NCBI GenBank assembly: GCA_035274845.1
Contig: DATENU010000005.1
Coordinates: 1-64,000 of the forward strand
DNA length: 64,000 nt
Direction of reading: 5' to 3'
Source of the DNA: Chthoniobacterales bacterium
GTDB lineage: Bacteria > Verrucomicrobiota > Verrucomicrobiia > Chthoniobacterales > UBA10450
The notes under the pieces are model-generated. The model was not told the DNA's origin. It ran no database searches and saw only the letters and a list, made by a program, of their open reading frames with translations. The position numbers were made by a program, and so were the translations under genes. Positions 42,879-51,016 of this stretch are shown here, piece after piece (position 1 is the first letter of the stretch; each line of letters begins with the position of its first letter).

Positions 42879-43949
42879 CTACCGCGCGTCCGTGTGGACG
42901 ACGATGACGACGCGGCGGTTAGGGCGCTGCCGGTCGATTTCCATCTGCTCTTCCGGGCTGCCGACGGTAAAGTTCAGCGGCCGCGGCGGCACCAGGAATT
43001 TGCTCGCGCCGTAGCCCCGCGTCTGGATCTGCGCCGGATTAATCCCCATCGCTTCGACGAGATACGCCTTCACGCTATCCGCCCGGCGCTGGCTCAAATC
43101 CAGGTTGTACTCGGGAGACCCGAGCGAATCGGTGTAGCCTTCGACCGAAAAAGTCGCTTTCGGATTGCGTTTGATCAGTGTCGCCAGCTTCTGCAACTGG
43201 TTGATGGAGCCCCCTAACAAGTCCGCGCTGTCGTAGTTGAAAAGCTGGTCGTCCGGCATCCGCAATTGCGTGCCGGACCCGAGCGGGCCTTTCTGCGAGA
43301 GCAACGAATCGATGTCGCTAAACCCCGGGGTGCGGCCCCGGTTGGGCCCGGCGCTGTCACCGGGCAGCTTGGTAAAGGTGTTGGGCCGCTTGATCGTGGT
43401 GCTGGTGGCCAGTTCGGTCCCGGTCAACGCCGGCTGCGGCCGCCCGGAGCTGGCGGAGTCGGTCAGGAGATTCTGTTCCCGGGTGGCGTTGGGACTTTTC
43501 GAAAGGGTCTGGGCGGAGCTGTTCTCGATCTCGGTCAAAACCGAGGTGGCGTTCGATTGGTCGACCTGCGGCTTGTCCGGAAGCACATCCCGGGTGTCGT
43601 CTGGGAGGGCGGCGCTGGCGTGGACGTCGTCCAGCAATTGGTCGAAAGATTTCTTTTCATCCGGCAACTGGACATCGGTCTTGTCGGGGTCTGGCTTGGC
43701 GGCCGGGTTCGTGTTGTCCATGCTCGGTTTGTCGAGCGTTTGCATCTCGACGCTTTTGACCTTGAAGGTCGGCACCGGGATCCGCTGGTCGGCCGGGACT
43801 TCGGTGGAGATAAAATTGGTCCGGTAAAAATAGCCGCAGAGCGCACCATGAATCGCGAGCGAGATCATGAGGCCAACCAAAAGCCAGTTCCGCTGTTGCC
43901 TGCCCTCCAGGAGCGCTTCTTCGAAGTCGGTGAACTCGGATGTCCTCAT
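42879..43949 (-). CDS. Single-pass membrane protein with OmpA/MotB peptidoglycan-binding domain
   Basis: 356 residues. Cytoplasmic start, one transmembrane helix at about 22-42 (NWLLVGLMISLAIHGALCGY), a long acidic/Asn-rich linker, then an OmpA-like domain at about 240-350: DSADLLGGSINQLQKLATLI, FSVEGYTDSLGSPEYNLDLS, QRRADSVKAYLVEAMGI and RPNRRVVI. It binds peptidoglycan across the periplasm. It resembles a TonB/MotB-like anchor; no ExbB/MotA partner is adjacent. It converges with the pseudopilin gene. Confidence 0.88.
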   Translation of the reverse strand: MRTSEFTDFEEALLEGRQQRNWLLVGLMISLAIHGALCGYFYRTNFISTEVPADQRIPVPTFKVKSVEMQTLDKPSMDNTNPAAKPDPDKTDVQLPDEKKSFDQLLDDVHASAALPDDTRDVLPDKPQVDQSNATSVLTEIENSSAQTLSKSPNATREQNLLTDSASSGRPQPALTGTELATSTTIKRPNTFTKLPGDSAGPNRGRTPGFSDIDSLLSQKGPLGSGTQLRMPDDQLFNYDSADLLGGSINQLQKLATLIKRNPKATFSVEGYTDSLGSPEYNLDLSQRRADSVKAYLVEAMGINPAQIQTRGYGASKFLVPPRPLNFTVGSPEEQMEIDRQRPNRRVVIVVHTDAR

Positions 43950-44053
43950 CTAGCTGTTAGAAACAAACCGGCACCTGCCGTTCAATGTCAAACAGGTGGA
44001 TCGAGCGCTCCGCCGCTCAATGAGAGGGGCGAGGGGCGCAGGGGCGAGAGGCG

Positions 44054-44149
44054 CATTGGAGACGGCCTGCCATCAGGCCGTGGGAATTTCGCCGGGCTGG
44101 GTGTATCGAGGCGTTCCCCCAACGGCCTGGTGGCAGGCCGTCTCCAATG
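44054..44149. repeat. Long palindrome CATTGGAGACGGCCTGCC after panB
   Basis: 28-base arms at 44054-44081 and 44122-44149 (CATTGGAGACGGCCTGCC...) match at 27 of 28 positions around a 40-base centre. It ends just before the panB stop codon (44169), so the RNA hairpin may end that transcript. Confidence 0.8.
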
Positions 44150-44168
44150 TGGCCGTTTCGATGGCGCG

Positions 44169-44915
44169 CTATTGTTTTGTCCGGCGAATAAAGGCGTGTG
44201 TGGCCCTGCGAATTTCCTCGGCCACCCGTGCTTCCGGGGAGACAAACTTCGGGGTGAACCAGGGGAAGAGGCCGATCAAATCGTGGGTGACCAGGATTTG
44301 GCCGTCGCAATGTTCGCCCGAGCCGATCCCGATGGTGGGGATTTCGAGCGCCTTGGTGATTTGCCGAGCGGCTTCGGGATTAACGATCTCGAGCACGACG
44401 GAGAAGACGCCGGCCTTTTCCACGGCAAGGCCGTCGCGGACGAGCGCCTCGGCTTCCGACTGGGTGCGGCCTTTCACCTTGTAACCGCCTTCTTCGCGCA
44501 CACTCTGCGGCAGCATTCCGATGTGGCCCATCACGGCGATGCCGTCGGCCACGATGGCTTCGATCTGCGGGACGTGGCTGACGCCGCCCTCCAGTTTCAC
44601 CGCCTGCGCCCCGGCCGCCATCAAGGCGCGCGCGGTGGCCACGGCGTGGGCCGGGTCGTTGTAAGTGTGGATCGGAAGATCGGCCACGAGCAGGGCGCGT
44701 TTGACTCCGCGCGCGGCGGCCTTGGTGTGATGAATCATCTCCGGCAGGGTGACCTCGGTGGTGTCGTCGTAACCGAGCACGACCATGCCGAGCGAATCGC
44801 CCACCAGGATGACGTCGATGCCGCTTTCATCGAGCAGGCGAGCCGTCGGATAATCGTAGGCGGTGAGGGCGGTGATGCGTTCGCCTCGCCGTTTTCGCTC
44901 CCGGAAATCGTCCAT
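44169..44915 (-). CDS. panB: 3-methyl-2-oxobutanoate hydroxymethyltransferase
   Basis: Makes ketopantoate from 2-oxoisovalerate and methylene-tetrahydrofolate, first step of pantothenate synthesis. About 248 residues from the ATG at 44915, which avoids overlap with folK. Motifs: ALTAYDYPTARLLDESGIDV, LVGDSLGMVVLGYDDT, VKLEGGVSHVPQIEAIVADG, VMGHIGMLPQSV, GIGSGEHCDGQILVTHDLIG. A GTG at 44933 in frame is possible. Last gene of a minus-strand run dapF-dapA-dapB-folK-panB. Confidence 0.96.
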   Translation of the reverse strand: MDDFRERKRRGERITALTAYDYPTARLLDESGIDVILVGDSLGMVVLGYDDTTEVTLPEMIHHTKAAARGVKRALLVADLPIHTYNDPAHAVATARALMAAGAQAVKLEGGVSHVPQIEAIVADGIAVMGHIGMLPQSVREEGGYKVKGRTQSEAEALVRDGLAVEKAGVFSVVLEIVNPEAARQITKALEIPTIGIGSGEHCDGQILVTHDLIGLFPWFTPKFVSPEARVAEEIRRATHAFIRRTKQ

Positions 44916-44926
44916 GGGGCTGGAGC

Positions 44927-45424
44927 CTACCACTCCAAATCGAGTCGCACCACTCCGCTTGCCGGCAAACGCCCAAGGAGCGCGCCGACGGTTTCGGTCT
45001 GCCCGGGGAGGACGAGATCGGGACGGATGTCAGCCAGCGGTCGCAGGACAAACTCGCGGTCGACGATGCGCGGATGGGGCAGGCGCAGCTCGGCGGTTTC
45101 CATCACGAGCTCGCCGAAATAGAGGAGGTCGAGATCGATGGGGCGGGAAACGTTTCGTTCGTGGGTGGCGGGCCGGCCCAGGGCTCTTTCGATGGCGGCC
45201 AGCTCTCGGCGCAGGTCTATAGCTTCGCCCGCGTAATCGAATTCGATGACGGCGTTGAGGAAGGTCGGCGCGCCGGGCTCGCAGCCCACCGGGTCTGTTT
45301 CGTAGATCGCGGAGGCCAGGAATGGGCCCGACAATTTATCCAGCGCTTCGATCTTCTGGCGCGCTTTCCGGAAGTTCGCGAAGCGGTCGCCGAGATTGGT
45401 TCCTAAGGCGACGCCGGCTCTCAT
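44927..45424 (-). CDS. folK: 2-amino-4-hydroxy-6-hydroxymethyldihydropteridine diphosphokinase
   Basis: Transfers pyrophosphate from ATP to the pterin in folate synthesis. About 165 residues from the ATG at 45424 (the frame extends three codons into a palindromic repeat). Motifs: VALGTNLGDRFANFRKARQK, FLASAIYETDPVG, FLNAVIEFDY, the signature RPIDLDLLYFGE, and LPHPRIVDREFVLRPLADI. It sits between dapB and panB, linking folate (a panB co-substrate) with its user. Confidence 0.96.
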   Translation of the reverse strand: MRAGVALGTNLGDRFANFRKARQKIEALDKLSGPFLASAIYETDPVGCEPGAPTFLNAVIEFDYAGEAIDLRRELAAIERALGRPATHERNVSRPIDLDLLYFGELVMETAELRLPHPRIVDREFVLRPLADIRPDLVLPGQTETVGALLGRLPASGVVRLDLEW

Positions 45425-45430
45425 GAGAGG

Positions 45431-45496
45431 CAAGGAGGGGCGCTTTCCAAACCGCCCTCGGCTTTCGTCGGCGGTTTGTAAACCGCCGCTCCTTGG
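45431..45496. repeat. CAAGGAGSGGCG palindrome between dapB and folK
   Basis: Arms CAAGGAGGGGCGCTTTCCAA and GGCGGTTTGTAAACCGCCGC-TCCTTG face each other. The same element type recurs at 48015-48077 and 49324-49407, with a partial copy near 37311-37345. Confidence 0.75.
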
Positions 45497-45508
45497 TTTC
45501 GCTCCCGG

Positions 45509-46246
45509 CTACAATCCGAGCACATCTTCCATGGAATAAAGGCCGGGCGGTTTGGCGACAACCCACTTCGCGGCGCGCAAGGCCCCCAGTGCGAACGTCT
45601 CCCGGCTGGCCGCCTTGTGCGAAAGCTCCAGGCGTTCGCCAGCGCCGGCGAATGTGACGGTGTGATCGCCGACAACGTCGCCACCGCGGATCGAGTGCAT
45701 CCCGATTTCCCTCGCCGGCCGTTCGCCGACCAGGCCTTCGCGGCCATGCGCCACGTTCTTCCCGTAATCGAGACCGCGGACTTCGCAGAGAATTTCGGCC
45801 AGCTTTTTGGCCGTGCCGCTCGGCGCATCTTTTTTCAGGCGATGGTGCATCTCGGCGATCTCGAGGTCGAAATCGTCGCCGAGCATCTCCGCGGCTTTTC
45901 GCGTCAGCCAGAAGAGCGCGTTGACGCCGACGCTGAAATTTGGGGATAGGACGACCGGGACGGATTGGGCCAATGTTTCAAGGGCCGCGCGCTCTTCTTT
46001 CGAATGGCCGGTCGTGCCGATGACAGCCGGCTTCCTGGCCGCGAGGCCAACGCGACTGAGTTCGCTGCTCGCATTTGGGTGACTGAAATCGATAACGACG
46101 TCGCAGTTGCCGATGTGGGCGGCAAGATCGTCTCCGAGATCGAGGCTGGCTGCGATTTCCGCCTCAGCTTTCGACGCCGCGGCGGCGATCGCCTGTCCCA
46201 TGCGGCCTTTGGCGCCGACCAGGAGAACGCGGACGAGCGCTTTCAC
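45509..46246 (-). CDS. dapB: 4-hydroxy-tetrahydrodipicolinate reductase
   Basis: NAD(P)H reduction step of lysine/diaminopimelate synthesis. About 245 residues from the GTG at 46246, which overlaps the dapA stop (GTGA). Motifs: VLLVGAKGRMGQAIAAAASK, VIDFSHPNASSELSR, GTTGHSKEERAALE, LSPNFSVGVNALFWLTRKAA, EMHHRLKKDAPSGTAKKLAE, GGDVVGDHTVTF. The frame runs far upstream but that part is dapA read in another frame. Confidence 0.96.
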   Translation of the reverse strand: MKALVRVLLVGAKGRMGQAIAAAASKAEAEIAASLDLGDDLAAHIGNCDVVIDFSHPNASSELSRVGLAARKPAVIGTTGHSKEERAALETLAQSVPVVLSPNFSVGVNALFWLTRKAAEMLGDDFDLEIAEMHHRLKKDAPSGTAKKLAEILCEVRGLDYGKNVAHGREGLVGERPAREIGMHSIRGGDVVGDHTVTFAGAGERLELSHKAASRETFALGALRAAKWVVAKPPGLYSMEDVLGL

Positions 46247-47121
46247 TCGGTTCCCTCGAAGGCCGCGAGCGTTTTGCGCAACCGCGCCTGGTTCGCGGCG
46301 GTCATCTCGCAAAGGGGGAGGCGGACTTCCGCGGTCATCACTCCGCGCCAGGAGAGGGCGGTCTTCACCGGCACCGGATTCGGTTCGATGAACAAATCCT
46401 TGAAGAGCGGCAACAACTTGAGATGCAAGTCGCGCGCGCTTTTCGTGTCCCCTGCTCGGAACGCCTGGACCAGAGTGCCGACTTCCGCCGGGAAAAGATT
46501 CGAAACCACGCTGACCACGCCGACGGCGCCAGCCGCCATGAATGGGAGGGTGAGGCCATCGTCGCCGCTCAGGATCGTAAAAGCTTCCGGCAGTCTCGCC
46601 CGCAAATCGCTGACGCGATCCACGCTGCCGCTCGCTTCCTTGATCGAGACGATGTTCGCGCAATCCATCGCGAGCCGTTCGACCGTTTCCGCGCCGATGT
46701 CCACGCCGCAACGGCCAGGAATGTTATAAAGCATGATCGGCGCACTAGTCGCCTGCGCGATCGCCTGGAAATGCCGGAACAAACCTTCCTGGCTCGGCTT
46801 GTTATAGTAGGGCGCCACGATCAGCATGCCATCGACCCCCATCTTCTCCGCGGCCCGTGTCGCCGAGATCGCCGCCGAGGTGGAATTCGATCCCGTCCCA
46901 GCGAGCACCTGGGCACGCCCTTTCGCAACTTCCACCGTGACGCGAATGACCTGCTCGCGTTCCGCGGCAGTGAGGGTGGGCGATTCCCCCGTGGTGCCGA
47001 CCGCGACGATGCCGGTGATCGCGTCGGCGATCTGGCCTTCGATCAGCGCTTCCAGAGCGGGCACGTCGATTTCACCGTCCCGGAACGGGGTGACGATTGC
47101 GGTGAAAGTTCCTCGAAACAT
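46243..47121 (-). CDS. dapA: 4-hydroxy-tetrahydrodipicolinate synthase
   Basis: Condenses pyruvate with aspartate semialdehyde. 292 residues, standard length. Motifs: TAIVTPFRDGEIDVPALEAL, GTTGESPTLTAAEREQVIRV, GTGSNSTSAAI, APYYNKPSQEGLFRHF, MLYNIPGRCGVDI, Schiff-base Lys in SIKEASGS. Starts 50 bases from dapF. Forms a dap operon with dapF and dapB, and feeds peptidoglycan and lysine synthesis. Confidence 0.97.
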   Translation of the reverse strand: MFRGTFTAIVTPFRDGEIDVPALEALIEGQIADAITGIVAVGTTGESPTLTAAEREQVIRVTVEVAKGRAQVLAGTGSNSTSAAISATRAAEKMGVDGMLIVAPYYNKPSQEGLFRHFQAIAQATSAPIMLYNIPGRCGVDIGAETVERLAMDCANIVSIKEASGSVDRVSDLRARLPEAFTILSGDDGLTLPFMAAGAVGVVSVVSNLFPAEVGTLVQAFRAGDTKSARDLHLKLLPLFKDLFIEPNPVPVKTALSWRGVMTAEVRLPLCEMTAANQARLRKTLAAFEGTE

Positions 47122-47173
47122 TTGTTAGTTCAGGTGGACCGAGTCCCGGGGCTGCGGGATCGCTCGATGGCAG

Positions 47174-47977
47174 TTACAGATCAATGGTTCCCTCGAAAAC
47201 AAAATCCGCGGGTCCAGTCAGGGTGACGTTCCGAAATTTATCCCCGGCTTTTTCAAAACCGACTCTTAACTCGCTCCCGCCCCGGACCAGAACGGCGATC
47301 GGCCCGTCGACCTTTTTCGTCGCCGCAAAAATCAATGCGCTCGCCACCACTCCGGTCCCGCAGGCGAGGGTTTCGTCTTCCACCCCTCGCTCGTAAGTGC
47401 GGATGGCGATCTCGCGTTCCCCTCGTTCTTTCAAAAAGTTCGCGTTCGCACCTTTGGGCGCGAACAGGTCGTGCCGTCGAATTGCGGAACCGAGACCGCG
47501 GACATCGACCTTCTCCAGGTCGTCCACGGGGACGACGACGTGAGGGACGCCGCTGTTTACGAAATGGGCCGCGACCTGCCGGTCGGGCAACGGAATTGAA
47601 AGGCCAAGCTGTAAATCCTTCGGCTCGCTCATTTGCAGCCGGACGAGGTCGCCTTGCAGTTCGGCGCCGATCACGCCCGCCGGGGTCTCGAACGATAGTG
47701 CCTCCATCGGACCGGCGATGCGGCTGGCGTAGCGGGCGAAACAGCGGGCGCCATTGCCGCACATTTCGGCTTCGCCGCCATCGGCGTTGTAGTAGCGCAT
47801 CCGGAAATCTGCGCCGTTGGCCGCGCGCTCGAGGATGAGGACGCCATCAGCGCCGACGCCCCGGTGCCGATCGCAAATCTTCGCGATCTGGTCCGAAGCC
47901 AGGGATAAATCGCCGAGCCGGTTATCGATCATCACAAAATCGTTCCCGGCTCCGTTCATCTTCGTGAAACGCAGCAT
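47174..47977 (-). CDS. dapF: Diaminopimelate epimerase
   Basis: Converts LL- to meso-diaminopimelate. About 267 residues from the ATG at 47977. Motifs: FTKMNGAGNDFVMIDN, YYNADGGEAEMCGNGARCFA (catalytic Cys in the MCGNGxR motif), GVPHVVVPVDDL and ETLACGTGVVASALIFAA (second catalytic Cys in ACGTG). An in-frame extension of 12 residues upstream is not needed. First gene of the dap operon. Confidence 0.97.
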   Translation of the reverse strand: MLRFTKMNGAGNDFVMIDNRLGDLSLASDQIAKICDRHRGVGADGVLILERAANGADFRMRYYNADGGEAEMCGNGARCFARYASRIAGPMEALSFETPAGVIGAELQGDLVRLQMSEPKDLQLGLSIPLPDRQVAAHFVNSGVPHVVVPVDDLEKVDVRGLGSAIRRHDLFAPKGANANFLKERGEREIAIRTYERGVEDETLACGTGVVASALIFAATKKVDGPIAVLVRGGSELRVGFEKAGDKFRNVTLTGPADFVFEGTIDL

Positions 47978-48014
47978 GGCCAGTTGGTTACCATAAAGTG
48001 CGGCGGAAGCCAAA

Positions 48015-48077
48015 CAAGGAGCGGCGGTTTGAAACCGCCGAATTCGAAAGCCGGCGATTGAAAATCGCCGCTCCTTG
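48015..48077. repeat. CAAGGAGCGGCG palindrome before dapF
   Basis: Perfect 12-base outer arms (CAAGGAGCGGCG and CGCCGCTCCTTG) enclose inner hairpins GGCGGTTTGAAACCGCC and GGCGATTGAAAATCGCC. This is the same composite architecture (outer arms with two inner hairpins) as at 49324-49407. Confidence 0.8.
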
Positions 48078-48171
48078 GTTGCGGTTTGAAACCGCCCGCC
48101 GACGGCGGTGTGGACAGCGCCGCTCCTCGGTGTAGCGACGCCGCGCTGCGGCGTTCGTCCGTGGCCCCGAG

Positions 48172-48371
48172 ATCTTGACGGCTTAAAGCCGTCAAGATTG
48201 TAGTGGCGCGTCGGGCCGATTGCGTCTTGGGTGAGCTGAGAAATTCGCCATGCGAAGCATTTGAGAGCAGCATCGCTTGTTCAACAAATAGCGTGGCCAC
48301 CGATCAACGCGCACCGATGCAAATAACCCGCCCGGCCGGCAAAATCTTGACGGCTTTAAGCCGTCAAGATT
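48172..48371. repeat. Two copies of a self-complementary CTTGACGGCTTTAAGCCGTCAAG element
   Basis: The copies are at 48172-48199 and 48343-48371. Each reads the same on both strands around its centre; the second is an essentially perfect palindrome over about 29 bases. Centre sequences differ by a T/A swap. Confidence 0.8.
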
Positions 48372-48517
48372 CTAACGGCGACGGTTTGGGGCGCGGTCCT
48401 GGTGGTGCGGAATACGGCGGACGGCGTCCTTCGGTTGGAACTCAGGGCCTTGAGCCTGTCGAAACGGCAGCGCGCCGTCCCTACCAAGTTGCGAATTGGC
48501 GCTTAGCTTCTATCTGT

Positions 48518-49291
48518 TTGCGAAGCACTTTGAGAAAGTTCCTGGCCACCATCCTTGTTCTGGTTTGCGTCGGCGGCGCGGCGAAGGCCCAACTCGCTCC
48601 CGGGCGCTACAACAGCCTCATCCTCGATCAGATCCGGGCCATGCCCTCCGGCGGCCACTATTCCGCTTCGCGGGTGGCGACGATTCGGCTGCAATCGGCG
48701 GCTCATTTTGAGTCGGGCATTTTCTCGGTCGTGCCTGATGCTGCTTCTCCAAGTTATTGTTCCGGCGCGACCTATCTGGTTTTCATCAAGACAATCGAAG
48801 CCCTCCGCGCCCGCGGAACCCTGACCCTGGATCATGCCACGCTGGAGAGTCTCCTGATTCGCAACCAGCGCGACGGCGAAGGCATCTGGGGCCGGTGGAA
48901 TGCCAACGGCCCCGGCACCGCTCGATTGTTTCACGAGATGGACCTGGGAGAAAACTTTGACGACTTCTCCGCGGCGCAGCCGGGCGATTTCATGAAAATC
49001 TTTTGGTCGCCTGAAGTTGGCCGGGCCGAGCATGGCCATTCGGTGATTTATCTCGGCACGGAAAGGAAGGCCGGGATGGATTACGTCCGGTTTTGGTCGA
49101 GCAATATTCCCACCGGCTACGGTGAGAAGAGTGTGCCGCGCGCCAAGATTGTGCACGCGATTTTCTCGCGGCTGGATGCGCCCGGAAATCTTTCGCGGGC
49201 CTTGAGCGCGCCGCCGGTCGACAAGTATTTGGCGAGCTTGCTGAGCGCGCGCTCGAGCTACGAGGAAGCAAGAGCGAAGTGCGGAATGTAA
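48518..49291 (+). CDS. Exported NlpC/P60 or papain-like hydrolase (putative)
   Basis: About 257 residues from a TTG at 48518 (or 48530). Signal sequence (LRKFLATILVLVCVGGAAKA), then a domain with a Cys in SYCSGATYLVFIKTIE and a His in RAEHGHSVIYLG, an order seen in NlpC/P60 and CHAP-type peptidases (Cys, then His after a beta turn). It may cut cell-wall peptides. The frame is open upstream to 48203 but that part is palindromic repeat, so the long version is rejected. Confidence 0.75.
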   Translation: MRSTLRKFLATILVLVCVGGAAKAQLAPGRYNSLILDQIRAMPSGGHYSASRVATIRLQSAAHFESGIFSVVPDAASPSYCSGATYLVFIKTIEALRARGTLTLDHATLESLLIRNQRDGEGIWGRWNANGPGTARLFHEMDLGENFDDFSAAQPGDFMKIFWSPEVGRAEHGHSVIYLGTERKAGMDYVRFWSSNIPTGYGEKSVPRAKIVHAIFSRLDAPGNLSRALSAPPVDKYLASLLSARSSYEEARAKCGM

Positions 49292-49323
49292 GGCGGCGGA
49301 ACGGCTCACGCGGCGCGCCGAAA

Positions 49324-49407
49324 CAAGGAGCGGCGGTTTACAAACCGCCGTCTGAGGCGCTTCGCTGGCCGAAGCGCATGGGCGGTTTGGAAAGCGCCCC
49401 TCCTTGG
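49324..49407. repeat. CAAGGAGCGGCG palindrome between NlpC-like gene and trpA
   Basis: 84 bases with outer arms CAAGGAGCGGCG and its near-complement ending CCCCTCCTTGG, plus three inner hairpins (GGCGGTTTACAAACCGCC; GCGCTTCGCTGGCCGAAGCGC; GGCGGTTTGGAAAGCGCC). It sits four bases after the trpA end and can act as a terminator for both convergent genes. Confidence 0.8.
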
Positions 49408-49410
49408 GGC

Positions 49411-50277
49411 TTAATGGCCTTTCGACGCGGCGGCTAGCGGTTCAACGAACTGGCCGATCCGCGCGGCTAAATCCGGCTTCGTCGCGTGCTCACTTATTTT
49501 CTGCACGATCGCGCTGCCGACGACGACTGCATCGGCGAGACTGGCAACCTCGCGCGCCTGCTCAGGGGTCGAAATCCCGAAGCCGACGGCGATGGGTAGC
49601 TTTGTGTGGCGCCGGATTTCACCGACGCGTTCCCTGAGCGACGAGGCGACATTGCTTTGCACGCCAGTGACGCCTTCGCGCGAGACATAGTAAATGAAGC
49701 CAGCCGCCCCCGAGCAGATTCGCTCGATGCGATCCGGCGGCGTGGTCGGAGCGATCAGGCGAACGTGAATCGGTCCGTCCTTCGGCATTTCGAGATTCAT
49801 GCTGTAGCCACGGCGCTCTGTCGCCGTGCGTGTGACGCCCCGACTGAGCGGGGCGGCTACAGCGCGGGAGACTTCCTCGGGTGGCAGGTCGAGGATCAGG
49901 AGCCCGTCGACGCCGGCCTGATCCGCTTGACGGTGAAAGTGTTCAAATCCGAATTGAAAGATCGGGTTGAGATAGCTGTAGAGAACGATCGGGATTTGCG
50001 AACGCTGGCGAATTTGGCCCACGCAATCCAGAACGCCCTGGACTGTGGCGCCTGCTTCCAAGGCGCGCTGGGCGGCGAGCTGATTGACCAGGCCATCGGC
50101 CAATGGATCGGAGAATGGAATGCCGACCTCGAGGATGTCGACGCCGGCTTTTTCCAGGGCGAAAGCGAGATCGACCGTCCGCGGAAAGTCCGGGTCGCCG
50201 GCACAGATGTAGGCGATGAATGCTTTTTCGTTATCCGCGCGGAGCACCTGGAAACATTCGTCGATTCGGTTTGGCAT
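49411..50277 (-). CDS. trpA: Tryptophan synthase alpha chain with in-frame palindrome insertion
   Basis: Cleaves indole-3-glycerol phosphate to indole. 288 residues, about 20 longer than usual. Motifs: YICAGDPDFPRTVDLAFALE, VGIPFSDPLADG (catalytic Glu/Asp region), GLLILDLPPEEVS, LIAPTTPPDRIERI, GFIYYVSREGVTG, VGFGISTPEQARE. Between LPPEEVSR and MNLEMPKDGPI lie 21 residues (AVAAPLSRGVTRTATERRGYS) encoded by a 63-bp palindromic element. The reading frame is intact and the flanks read as a normal TrpA, so the protein is probably functional. No trpB is adjacent. Confidence 0.94.
   Translation of the reverse strand: MPNRIDECFQVLRADNEKAFIAYICAGDPDFPRTVDLAFALEKAGVDILEVGIPFSDPLADGLVNQLAAQRALEAGATVQGVLDCVGQIRQRSQIPIVLYSYLNPIFQFGFEHFHRQADQAGVDGLLILDLPPEEVSRAVAAPLSRGVTRTATERRGYSMNLEMPKDGPIHVRLIAPTTPPDRIERICSGAAGFIYYVSREGVTGVQSNVASSLRERVGEIRRHTKLPIAVGFGISTPEQAREVASLADAVVVGSAIVQKISEHATKPDLAARIGQFVEPLAAASKGH
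49801..49863. repeat. Complete GCTGTAGCC palindromic element inside trpA
   Basis: 63 bases, exactly 21 codons. Perfect 9-base ends GCTGTAGCC and GGCTACAGC enclose two internal hairpins (ACGGCG...CGCCGT and GCCCCG...CGGGGC). Partial relatives occur at 4007-4057 and 32954-32988. Confidence 0.9.
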
Positions 50278-50306
50278 CTGGGTTAGCCTTTGCTCTCGGC
50301 GGACAG

Positions 50307-50345
50307 GAAACGTCCAACGTCAAACGCTCAACGTCCAACGTTCAA
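50307..50345. repeat. CGTCCAACGTTCAACGC repeat arm before queE
   Basis: A run of related CGTCCAACG/TCAACG units ends at the queE start codon. The same units form both arms of the inverted repeat at 58591-58725. Only one arm is present here. Confidence 0.6.
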
Positions 50346-51007
50346 TGAAAGAGACTGGAGAAAAGACGCTGACCATTAATGAGATTTACCAGTCGATCCA
50401 GGGGGAGAGCACCTGGGCAGGGGAGCCATGTGTCTTTGTCCGGCTCACGTTCTGCGATCTGCGATGCAATTATTGCGACACGGAGTACGCGTTTTACGAA
50501 GGGAAAAAACAAAGGCTAGATGAGATCGTGGCAGCGGTGGCGGAATTCAGCTGTCCGCTGGTCGAGATCACCGGCGGCGAGCCGCTCCTGCAAAAAAATG
50601 TGCTGCCGTTGATGAAGTTGTTGGCGGACGCGGGAAAAACGGTGTTGCTGGAAACGAGCGGTGCTCACGATATCTCGGCGGTCGATCCCCGGGTTCATCG
50701 GATCATGGACTTGAAGACGCCGGGCAGCGGTGAGTGCGAGCGGAATTTGTTCTCAAACATCGACCACCTGACGGACCGCGACGAAGTGAAGTTCGTGATC
50801 GGGTCCCGCGAAGATTATGAATGGTCGCGTGAGCAGGTGGCGAAGTTTCGGTTGAACGAGCGTTGCGGCGCGGTGTTGTTTTCCCCGATCTTCGGCCGAA
50901 TCGATCCCCGCGAGATCGTGGAATGGATCCTGGCCGATCGGTTGCCGGTCCGTTTCCAACTCCAGATGCACAAGTTCATCTGGACGCCAGCCCAGCGCGG
51001 AGTGTAG
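50345..51007 (+). CDS. queE: 7-carboxy-7-deazaguanine synthase
   Basis: Radical-SAM enzyme that contracts carboxytetrahydropterin to CDG in queuosine/deazaguanine synthesis. About 220 residues from the ATG at 50345. N-terminal TINEIYQSIQGESTWAG, FeS motif CDLRCNYCDTEYAF (CxxxCxxC), EITGGEPLLQ, LLETSGAH and MDLKTPGSGE. The frame upstream of the ATG is a palindromic repeat. queD follows after 9 bases. Confidence 0.96.
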   Translation: MKETGEKTLTINEIYQSIQGESTWAGEPCVFVRLTFCDLRCNYCDTEYAFYEGKKQRLDEIVAAVAEFSCPLVEITGGEPLLQKNVLPLMKLLADAGKTVLLETSGAHDISAVDPRVHRIMDLKTPGSGECERNLFSNIDHLTDRDEVKFVIGSREDYEWSREQVAKFRLNERCGAVLFSPIFGRIDPREIVEWILADRLPVRFQLQMHKFIWTPAQRGV

Positions 51008-51016
51008 TCGTCAGCG

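Larger units (their letters stand above)
47978..48517. other. Gene-free spacer packed with palindromic elements
   Basis: No gene is seen. It holds a CAAGGAGCGGCG palindrome at 48015-48077, more hairpins of the same type to about 48135, and two copies of the palindrome ATCTTGACGGCTT(T/A)AAGCC at 48172-48199 and 48343-48371. A further repeat around 48400-48487 ends GCGCCGTCCCTACC. The divergent promoters of dapF and the NlpC/P60-like gene must lie here. Confidence 0.7.

Noticed and set aside
43266..45122. 618-residue plus-strand frame over the OmpA protein, panB and folK
   Set aside because: Antisense of three genes with clear motifs.
48203..48517. N-terminal extension of the NlpC/P60-like protein by 105 residues
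   Set aside because: It consists of translated palindromic repeats and lies before the signal sequence.
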